A stretch of DNA of 38,721 bases from Saccoglossus kowalevskii (lineage: Eukaryota > Hemichordata > Enteropneusta > Harrimaniidae), in the NCBI RefSeq assembly GCF_000003605.2, contig NW_003141326.1, positions 33,293-72,013 of the forward strand, given 5' to 3'. The notes under the pieces were generated by a model, which ran no database searches, was not told the DNA's origin, and was given only the letters and a program-made list of their open reading frames with translations. A program made the translations under genes and the position numbers. Positions 30,895 to 38,721 of the stretch are shown in pieces; positions within the stretch are counted from its first letter, which is position 1; each line of letters starts with the position of its first letter.

Positions 30895-31020
30895 CCAAAA
30901 ATTACAAATATTGTATGCTATTGGTAGATCATTAAAATATGTCTTATTTTGACCATAGACACACACTGTACTTAAGTCTTACATATAAACACATGTGCTT
31001 TTAATAGATAAAATACAGTG
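30895..31020. repeat. TATTTGCTC-family MITE (family F)
   Basis: attaaaatatgtcttatttt, gaccatagacacacactgta and gtgcttttaatagataaaatacagtg match the right half of the 26815-26956 copy closely. Confidence 0.65.
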
Positions 31021-31304
31021 CTTATGAAAAATGAATTGTACATTACAATATCAGTAAATCTATCACTTCAATTGAGAAGCATTTCACGTCAGAAAATGCA
31101 AACCTGATTAACATTTAATGTTACACAAGGGCATTTCTATTTCTGTGTATTGCAAGTCAGGAACCTTAGTGCATCAGTCAGATAAACCCTGACATCAATT
31201 ACGTAATTTTGTGAAGAAGATTTGTCTAGACTTAATATCCCACAAATAATAGCTAATTATCCACAAACTGCAATTTCTTGTGTGAACCGAACGTCTGCCG
31301 AGAA

Positions 31305-31420
31305 CGAACAATTTGATTGATTTTTTTTTTTAATAGCTCAATTTCAAAATGATGATCATTGAGGGGAATATTGCATTTGAGATACCTTTACCTCATCAAA
31401 ATTGATCATTATCAATATAT
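31305..31420. repeat. Dispersed repeat H, copy 2
   Basis: taatagctcaatttcaaaatg, atattgcatttgagataccttt and caaaattgatcattatcaa align with copies 1 and 3. Confidence 0.55.
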
Positions 31421-31799
31421 AGCATATTTTTAAGCGTAAAAATATTTTTGTGTTGGTTGCATTCCACATGACGTCATTGTCCTGTTTTTATGTTCAAATT
31501 CACGCATAAGCCAGTGAACAGAAAATGGTCTATTAGATGGTGAAGTGTGTTCAGGTGTAAACAAATTTTATATGTTTTTCAAATGCAGAATGGGGCACGT
31601 GGGATACATACAAAACCTAATGACTCTCATTTTATTCTTCAAGACTTTTCATTTTCATTGAGAGAAGATAAAAAGTAGAAGTGATAAACAGAAATATTAA
31701 ACAAGAAATATATAATTGCTGCTATTGATATTAAGTCTTGTTCATATACATATACATGTATACTGACAAATGCAGGGCTAAATCACATTAACTGTATTA

Positions 31800-31904
31800 T
31801 TAAAGGGCGGCAGTCGTCGCACCGCATCCTGGTAGATATGGGACTCATACAATGTTTATTTACATAAAATTGAACACGCGCTGCGCGACAACCACCGCGC
31901 TTAA
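31800..31904. mobile_element. Palindromic MITE with TTAA ends (family B)
   Basis: 105 bp with TTAA at 31800 and 31901. The left arm is TTAAAGGGCGGCAGTCGTCG; the right arm on the other strand is TTAAGCGCGGTGGTTGTCGC. It keeps many CpG sites (cgcgctgcgcgac) in otherwise CpG-poor DNA, suggesting a fairly recent insertion. Confidence 0.8.
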
Positions 31905-32039
31905 CAGTGGGTTAAAAATTTTTAATTATGTACATTCCAATTAATGTGGCTCATTTAATAGTTGATGTTCCATTTATTGGGAGATCTCACTTATGCGTGA
32001 GAGATGCAGATTGAACATTTGCTGCAATAATAAAATCTT

Positions 32040-32150
32040 TCAATTTCGAACTTAAATTTTTATTTTTTATAGTTCATTGTAAAAATTCCTCTCGTTGAAA
32101 TACCCTTACTTTTAAGATCAAAATTGACCATCATCAAATGTGTTCAGCAC
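32040..32150. repeat. Dispersed repeat H, copy 3
   Basis: tttcgaacttaaatttttat, tatagttcattgtaaaaatt, gaaatacccttac and caaaattgaccatcatcaaa align with copies 1 and 2. It is the most diverged of the three. Confidence 0.5.
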
Positions 32151-32336
32151 ATTATAAAGCATTGAAATACCCGAAATTAGTTTTGCGTTTGTCAAATCCT
32201 GTGCGATGTTTCGGTAAAAGCATGAGCACTGTATTAGACAATTACACAACTTCTGTTTTCCAGAAAATCTTTGAATTTGTATTCATGCTTACTTTTCAAA
32301 TATGTATGTAGTGTGTAATACAGTATAAAGTGTGAT

Positions 32337-32856
32337 ATGTCACACATGTCACATTTGTCTGCGCATACACGTACTGAGTATAAGAAATACATTACACGAA
32401 AAATAACCAGTTTTAAAAATCGGTTAAAGTCATTAAAATCCTTCTACAAGATGAAAAAAGTCCAGCAGTTTGATGAGAAAATGTTTGCTTTAATGGATTA
32501 TGTGAATGTTGTTAACAAAAGAGAAACTGTAGTTATTCCATTGTGCATTTCCCCAGGATGTAGTACTCCCACTGTACAATGCAGAAATTGTTAGTGGCTA
32601 TATAGACTAGATTGACGGGAGTGTGTACAACACTATTTGAGTGGTAATATCAGGTAATGGGCTTTCTCGTTCTCATCATGATCTCAGCATCCGTTTGCAT
32701 CTAAAGTCTATTAACACCTATCTGGCGAGCATACAGAAAAGATTACAAGATAGACATTGTCACCTTACTTTTGAATTCAAGTACATAATGCGTGTAGATG
32801 CTTGGTTTAAGTTTTTTGTAAAACTCAATGTGCTGCATGGCATACACTGCTGCTAG
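32337..32856 (+). pseudogene. Two adjoining unrecognised frames, possible relic
   Basis: 32337-32594 reads MSHMSHLSAHTRTEYKKYIT... with a Lys-rich middle and ends ISPGCSTPTVQCRNC. 32641-32856, in another frame, reads ...LHLKSINTYLASIQKRLQDR.... Together they look more protein-like than most frames here, but I recognise no family. There is no splice context or repeat partner in the window. Confidence 0.2.
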
Positions 32857-32904
32857 TTTTTTAAACTTTATGGAACCACCTGTTTCCTAACAACTGCCCC
32901 TGAA

Positions 32905-33148
32905 TGCACAGCATATAAGTGCACAGTGCACAGCATATAAATGAACAGCGCACAGCAAACAAGTGCACAGCATATAAGTGCACAGTGCACAGCAAACAAG
33001 TGCACAGCATACAAGTGCACAGTGCAAAGCATACAAGTGCACAGCATACAAGTGCACTGTGCACAGTATATAAGTTGCACAGGGCACAACATACAAGTGC
33101 ACAGTTCACAGCATATAAGTTACGCAGTGCACCGCATATAAGCACACA
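32905..33148. repeat. Irregular minisatellite of gcacagcatayaagt units
   Basis: Units of about 15 bp (gcacagcatataagt) alternate with 6-7-bp gcacagt spacers, giving a mixed 15/21-bp period. Several overlapping Cys/Leu/Ala/Val or His/Ser/Thr frames across it are artefacts. Confidence 0.9.
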
Positions 33149-34187
33149 AAGATTTCCAGTTCAGTAGTACGATCACGTACGCAACGTATTCCATATATCA
33201 ACGTGAACATAAAAACAAGGTAATTAGGAAAATGAAAAGTGTCAATCCTTTCATCAAATACCAGATAATTTCCAGATTACAAATAATGCTACTGAAAGCC
33301 ACTACTCATTAAGAACTTTATTTCATAATAGAGCTATAAATAGAAATATTTTATTTTTTGCTTGGCTGAGATCTGCAGATGTGACTATCAGGTAATTGGG
33401 AGCATGTAGAATGAAAGCATTGATATTCCTGCTCTGAAGTTCAGAGTTAATGTGCACACATCTAACCTGATAATGGAACCAAGCAATAGGATTATTTATT
33501 GAAAGGAATCTCAACAATGGACAGCTGAGAGATACAGAACCCATCTAGAAAGTCCCTTGCCACTTACACCATAATGGAGGAATAAATTAGTTGCTATGGC
33601 AACTTCGACTCATCACTTGTTTTATATGAGGTTTTATTTTATAAACATTAATAGTTTGGAATGGTCCCAGTCAATTCCACTGGGAAGATGATGTTAAATC
33701 ATGAAATCATTCAAAACTCTCACTATTCTGTTTTTTTTCTTTTAATTAATTTGCACACAAATCATCATCAGAAATTCTTCCCATTCTATGCTATGCCATA
33801 ATCAGTTTTCACAATTTACAGAATGTTTTTTGTTCAGAGCTGTACATCCAAAATAATCATAATATATATTAAACCGCTCACAAAACATAAAAAGGTTCCA
33901 CTCAAATCAATTAACACATGTAATAATGCCATTAAGGTATTTCAAATTCTTAATTGTATTTTTAAAATATCCCTAATTCACTGTAAAATAAGATTATTGA
34001 TCCATGCACTCACATAAATGATACTTATCTGTATATTATGGTAAAAATCAAGTTCAAGCCTCATTTTTGCAATGCCAACTTGATATGCAGCCATCGTATG
34101 ACATCTCACAATGTTGAAACGAAACAAAAAATACAGTAACAAAGCGAATGATATTATAGTTTTCTTTCTGTAAAATTTTTGCATATT

Positions 34188-34279
34188 ATGCAAATGTTAT
34201 AGTTTCTGATTGGCTTAAACTGGTTATTCCAGGAATAGATCATGGTTATATGTATTATGTCACTAGTTACCGTAGTAAC
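34188..34279. promoter_or_regulatory. RFX X-box-like palindrome with nearby CCAAT and octamer
   Basis: GTTACCGTAGTAAC (34266-34279) fits the X-box pattern GTNRCC-N2-RGYAAC bound by RFX factors. An inverted CCAAT (gattgg) lies near 34210 and the palindrome tttgcatattatgcaaa at about 34179-34195 includes an octamer. gcgcatgc follows at about 34288. Promoter function is inference only. Confidence 0.3.
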
Positions 34280-35199
34280 TGCTGAGAGCGCATGCAAGGG
34301 ATACAATAACATAGAGCACTCAAGAAAAGAACTAGCTAGATAAATAGATGGTAGATTGAATTTGTTTGTGATGATATATTCATTTTTGGAGCCTGTTTAT
34401 TTGTATGTAATGTTACTAAGTTTATTGATTTTTATTAAATTTAGAAGAAAAAAAAAGCAAAAATTTCATCTTCCAAGCAGATCATTCTACATGAATGACT
34501 TACATTCAATCTCCCTCCAGTGCTAATATCTACCATCCCACGGCCTCTGTTTACTCACAAAAAAGCACATATAATTTGTTGATTGCTCAAAAATTAAACA
34601 ATAATTAATCCACATAGAAACATATCGGACAAAGATAAGGGTCTATTGCAAAATGATTTGCAAGGCGTAACCTAACACAATATCAAGTCTAGACACATCT
34701 TGGAATCCAATATGACACTGTGGGAGATTATATAATTATTGTTGTTATGAAACATCTCTATCATAATAAAATCAAATTTAGTTAAATTTGAGGGCTTTTT
34801 GTTGAAATTTATTTGTGAATAAAGGTTTACATTATCATGCGATAACATAAAACTACGGCATCATAAAAACCTCTGACTCTGATTCTGACTCTGAATAGCG
34901 GTGTTTAATAATATGACATAACGTCGAGGGGTATGAAAGCTATATTTAAGAGTGATGCAGCCATATATTGATGGACAAAGCTAATGAAAACACAGCATGG
35001 ATATATATATCCACATCACCAGTTGACAGTTTCACAAATTATTGATGTTAGCAATACACCTAATATAATAACCAGCTTTCACACACCCACTAGATAACCA
35101 AATTAATAGCCGTCAATAAAAATTTAAAATGATAACAACCACCCTAAGCAAATACAGTATGACACATAAAGATAAGAAGCTATGAGCACATAGGTTTTT

Positions 35200-35419
35200 T
35201 ACAGTATTAGTTATTAATTCTCTTATGTTAATAGCAGGAATTAATTAAATTTTCACTGCACAGACCTTTTGGGAGTTTTATGTGGAGTATATTTTCATTG
35301 ATTTTTGATTAGTTGCATGTAAAATGTAGGAAAAAAGGTATAATCGCCAGATTTTATTCTAACTGAATCATTCTTCCAGTGAAAATAAATTCCAAGTGAA
35401 AATAAAGTGTTTTACAGTA
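35200..35419. mobile_element. TACTGT-family MITE (family A), left end degraded
   Basis: Closes ccaagtgaaaataaagtg then ttttacagta and contains gttttatgtggagtatat and gcatgtaaaatgtaggaaaa. The left TACTGT arm is only partly preserved near 35200. Confidence 0.75.
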
Positions 35420-36075
35420 GTGTAAAGAGCCAACCAATAATCATACATCACAAGGATTGTTTATCATCATTAAAAACTTCAGCCTGGTGTTCAAATTACA
35501 GTGTGATATCATTTGGATATGATCTCCAGCCTTTACACTGATACAATTACACAACATAGACCTGCGGGTACATTGATGTGATGCTAAACCAAGTATCATA
35601 CAACGGTCCATCAGAACTGTCACAATTATTATTAAAATTTTCTCCCTGAGAGGTCTCTGGTGGCCAAATTTGTGGAATATTTTTTACAGAAACCCAACTA
35701 TCTGATGATGCATACAGTTCCTCTCCTGCATGTAAACACGTTTCGTTGAATGTAAAATAACACTATTTTATTGCAGCTGTGTTTTGAAAATACATCCTAA
35801 ATGAGAACACATGTTTTTTTTTTACAATAGTCCTTATATTCAGAAGTATTATAAACAACTTGAAAAAGTACAGAGTGTTCAACATAGAAATTTAAACCAC
35901 TGGTATAGTAAAAATATAGTTATTAATTTGCATGACATTTTCATAGATGCTTTGAATGGAAGGGTCATGGCTGTGTCGTGAAGTTCATTTCGCTCTGATG
36001 AAAATATCAGTTTCTTTGCACGTATCCAAATCTTTAATATCCACATGGGAAATGAAGTGTAGTTTGTCATATGTA

Positions 36076-36243
36076 TTAACCTTTTCACTACCAGTTCCAG
36101 TTTATAATCTTCTAATTGAGTAAAAACTGAAAATTGACTCAAATTCTGTCTGTGGGCTTCAAAATTATGGTTCAGTTTCAGAAATATTGAAGATTACAAG
36201 AAAAAAATACAAACAAATTAGGGTCTGTTTGTGAAATAGTTAA
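36076..36243. mobile_element. Palindromic MITE with TTAA ends (family D, reversed)
   Basis: 168 bp flanked by TTAA at 36076 and 36240. The left end is TTAACCTTTTCACTACCAG; the right end on the other strand is TTAACTATTTCAC. It carries actcaaattctgtctg and tcagaaatattgaagatta, the reverse complements of blocks in the 361 and 12731 copies. Confidence 0.75.
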
Positions 36244-36421
36244 TTATGGTCTGTGTGAATCTTGATTCAATTATATTATTATGGGTTACAATTGACTGTT
36301 TTATTTAATGTGGTAAAGCAGCAAAGGATCACCATTATCAGTCATGGCTAAGATCTGATTACAAGGTCTTACATTTATCATTCGCTGTATATAAGTTTAC
36401 ATCTATACGCTAATGACAGTA

Positions 36422-36800
36422 TCAGGTGATGTTGAAGTTAATCCGGGACGCACAAGACGAGATGCAATGGACTGTATCACCGAGTGTCAGCGGGTTTTCG
36501 CTATAAATATTAGCACGGTTAATAACGTATTTGTTCTACATGTCATAGTTTGAAAATATTTGAGCAAACATTTTAGCAAAGCATTTGATTTAGTCAATCA
36601 TAATGTATTAATATACAGACTATGTAAAGAAAGCTTTAGTGAAAAAAATGGCTATTATTTTGAAGTTCATGTATGTGAAGTTGTCAAAGCATAGGAATTA
36701 CAAATATTTCTTTTGTCAAGTTGGTATGCCAGGGATAAGTTCCTTTTTATTTACACTACATTGGAATACTAGTATTCAGGAACATTTTTATACAGAAAGT
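36422..36800 (+). pseudogene. Non-LTR retrotransposon relic (2A-like motif plus reverse transcriptase fragments)
   Basis: At 36425-36448 the frame reads GDVEVNPG, the core of 2A ribosome-skipping peptides, which some CR1/L2-type non-LTR elements of marine invertebrates carry at a polyprotein N-terminus. The next residue, normally proline, is R (CGC). About 120 nt on, in the same frame after a TGA at 36551, comes SKAFDLVNHNVLIYRL (36575-36622), the reverse transcriptase block before the finger-palm loop. After a frame change, LSKHRNYKYFFCQVGMPGIS and then SFLF (to about 36760) resemble the SYLSxRxQ...GVPQGSxLGPLLF stretch. The YADD block, most of the reverse transcriptase and the endonuclease are missing, so it is dead. 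CR1/L2 assignment is an inference from short motifs. Confidence 0.7.
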
Positions 36801-36859
36801 ATTATGTTAAGAAAGGATGTTCTCGACCTTTGACCTAAGATTTTGATGGCCTATGAGAA

Positions 36860-36862
<3 letters not shown>

Positions 36863-36933
<71 letters not shown>
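36863..36933. repeat. (AT)n microsatellite
   Basis: About 35 uninterrupted AT dinucleotides, directly 3' of the retrotransposon relic. A Tyr-Ile repeat frame across it is an artefact. Confidence 0.98.
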
Positions 36934-36935
<2 letters not shown>

Positions 36936-37492
36936 CATTTGCATAATTATTCTAACAATACACTCATTAAAACACATGCACACAATTATAAACTTACAAA
37001 GCTGTTTTTGCGTTTTCAGTTATTTATTATTTTTGATTGAAAAGTCAGCAATAACACAGCGAAAATTCAACCACTGTGGCACAGTCAGGATATATGACTG
37101 TGGTGATGCCAGACCAGTGTGACAGTAAAACAAAGCACTGTGGTGGTACTCTCATGCTGCTTGTATCCTGGGAAGCACACTGGGGTAAACTTATATACTG
37201 TTATTATAATTTCAATAAATATGTATGTACATGTATAAGCTGTGTTTTTTTATTCCTGTATTTTACTGAAATAGTTAACAAGCATGAAGCTAGGCCAAAA
37301 ACAGCATATTCAGGCTATACTTCAAACACGCATGCTTGAATACGATGTAACACGTAGGTCATGTGTTAACACAAGTCACTATTAACCTTATAGTGGGGGG
37401 TATGATATGGATTCACTAAGATCACTCCACTGGTGAGATGATGACACAGTTTTGACTTGAGTTAATAATTTATAAGTTGAACATAAGTAACA

Positions 37493-37820
37493 TATCGTAT
37501 TTACTCAATTAGCGGCACATGCGCTCTATTAGTACTGTAAAATCTGTATTAAAAGCCACATACTTAATAGAAGCCCTAGCCATTTTGGGGGGAAATATTC
37601 ACCATTTTTTATATGTGTAGATGCTCTAATAGAATCTGCATCCCCTCTGTTGCATTCCAACATTTTTATAGAAGCCTTGCTTTTAATACAGATTTGACAG
37701 TAGTGTATACAGACGCTTTTCTAAGATCAAAATAATTATTGATTCAGTATACAACCAATGTAATTTTTATTAATTTACATGGGTTTCTACTTGGGATATG
37801 CTTTTAATAGAGCAAATATG
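37493..37820 (-). mobile_element. TATTTGCTC-family MITE (family F) interrupted by another MITE
   Basis: On the minus strand it opens CATATTTGCTCTATTAAAAG, includes ggttgtatactgaatcaa and, after the insertion, ends ctaatagagcgcatgtg then attgagtaaatacgata. These blocks match the copy at 38129-38301. It is split at a TA by the element at 37533-37702. Confidence 0.7.
37533..37702. mobile_element. MITE with 24-bp inverted ends and TA duplication (family G)
   Basis: 170 bp. Termini 37533-37556 and 37679-37702 are inverted copies with 23 of 24 bases equal; both begin TACTGT and contain AAATCTGTATTAAAAGC. TA occurs at both ends. Longer arms are also partly paired (atagaagccct / gaagccttg). Confidence 0.85.
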
Positions 37821-38128
37821 TTAATCTACTAATTAGTACAAATGGTAGAAGGGATTCGGTCAGTCAAAATGTCTATGCCTAATACAATAATAATGCGGGG
37901 GTGTAAAAAATCCAGGCACGTCTAGTCATATGAAGAATATTGTTACCGAAGAAATGTTTTGCTAATTTAACAGTGTCAGATATATGAGCTGTTCCGTGTA
38001 TTAATGATGATCAGTTGTTTCCACATGACTGAACTCTTCAATGCTGACAGGGAGGAATTTACATACATGTATCTAATGTGTATTACGATCATTATATAAA
38101 AAAATATTATTATATTTTTAAATCTTTA

Positions 38129-38301
38129 TACGGTATTTGTTTGACCATATTTGCTACATTAGCAGGACATCTCCAATAGAAGTGCTTATGAATCAACAAT
38201 TGCATTGTTGTATACTGAATATTTAACATAACTATTTTTACCATAGAATTACCCCTGTGATTTAGATAAGTGCATGCGATACTAATGGAGCAAATACAGT
38301 A
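38129..38301. mobile_element. TATTTGCTC-family MITE (family F)
   Basis: From tacggtatttg and accatatttgctacattag to tactaatggagcaaatacagta. The inner blocks atctccaatagaagtgc and ttgttgtatactgaatattt are shared with other copies. Confidence 0.7.
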
Positions 38302-38721
38302 TTAAAAAGACAGCTATAGGAACACATACATGTACACTACAAATCGCATTTTGTACAAAATACCCGTAATTTGTTACCGGGTAGACTAAAAAATTGTTGT
38401 CCCAGTAATGTGACAAAGTTAATTATTTTATTTTTTGAAAGGACAGATCAGGTCAGGGTCACACCAACCTCTGCTGCAAGTCCCTCAATATTACCTCCAT
38501 ACTGCTTTCATGAGGTATTCTCGTGATAAACAAATATTACGAATTTTATAGAAAGAAAAATTAATAAACAAGGCTAAAAATTAACAAAATGTCTAGAAAG
38601 CCCCTTAAGCTGTAAAGCCTCAGTCTGTAAATTTTGATACATGTAGGCATATAGAACCATTTACACACACTGTAGGACACCCATAACTGAGAAAAATTTG
38701 GTGAATATGAAAACATACTAC

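Larger units (their letters stand above)
27201..38721. other. 5' region of NELL: upstream intron and/or flank
   Basis: 11.5 kb upstream of the first exon seen. A signal-peptide exon ending in phase 1 should lie here or beyond the window. I examined the minus-strand GTAAG/GTGAG sites I could spot (for example near 32290, 33570, 34011, 34489 and 36985) and none gives an ATG, a hydrophobic leader and a phase-1 donor. The region holds minisatellites at 27.5, 28.3 and 32.9 kb, several MITEs, a CpG-retaining block (29.6-30.2 kb), a retrotransposon relic (36.4-36.8 kb) and an (AT)n run. Confidence 0.7.

Noticed and set aside
32861-33167. Overlapping Cys/Leu/Ala frames on the minus strand and His/Ser frames on the plus strand
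   Set aside because: They are translations of the gcacagcata minisatellite in several frames at once.
33978-34187. Candidate NELL leader exon (MQKFYRKKTIISFALLLYF on the minus strand)
   Set aside because: It looks like a signal peptide, but the good donor (ATTTAT|GTGAGT near 34012) is phase 0. Joining it to the exon at 27200 shifts the frame and soon meets a stop. The phase-1 GT sites in it are poor donors.
34480-34560. Possible minus-strand exon ending GAAT|GTAAGTC
   Set aside because: Good donor and GC-richer sequence, but the frame (MVDISTGGRLN) has no leader character and no convincing acceptor, and is phase 0.

Overview
The window is eukaryotic: an AT-rich, CpG-poor stretch of animal DNA with one recognisable gene. 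That gene is a NELL-family gene (NELL1/NELL2 type, secreted protein kinase C-binding protein) on the minus strand. Its coding exons are short, bounded by consensus GT/AG splice sites, and separated by introns from 0.2 kb to 10.6 kb. The very frequent palindrome TACATGTA, the many small DNA transposon relics and a 2A-bearing non-LTR retrotransposon fragment suggest a marine invertebrate such as a hemichordate, amphioxus or mollusc. The sequence does not settle which.

Gene layout, reading the minus strand from high to low coordinates: 27200-27072 and 16440-16290 encode the start of the laminin-G/TSPN domain; 7482-7215 encodes its core; 4683-4528 ends it and starts the coiled coil; 3981-3853 ends the coiled coil and starts VWC1; 2923-2830 ends VWC1; 2247-2168 and 1232-1121 form VWC2; 899-642 encodes two EGF modules; 58-1 starts a third EGF and runs off the window. 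All ten exons join in one open frame of 1,435 nt (about 478 codons), roughly the N-terminal 60% of a NELL protein. The signal-peptide exon was not identified. The remaining EGF and VWC modules lie beyond position 1.

The rest is intron and 5' flank. 1-27 kb is intron containing several families of palindromic non-autonomous DNA elements: a TACTGT...ACAGTA family with seven copies, a TTAA-flanked family, a second TTAA-flanked family, a TATTTGCTC-ended family and a pogo-like element. It also holds a tRNA-derived SINE, a 29-bp satellite, a diverged 150-bp tandem triplet and a 568-nt assembly gap. 27.2-38.7 kb is upstream of the first exon seen. It holds a 48-bp minisatellite, two other minisatellites, a CpG-retaining block at 29.6-30.2 kb, a mutated 2A-RT retrotransposon relic at 36.4-36.8 kb, an (AT)n run and a nested pair of MITEs at 37.5-37.8 kb.

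I see no operon-like or defence-like system. The points most worth a second look are the 2A-RT relic, the nested MITE, the CpG-rich block with its small Kozak-started ORF, and possible regulatory clusters (POU octamers at 15.6 kb, an RFX X-box at 34.27 kb). Statements about human NELL proteins and transposon families come from memory, not from a search.
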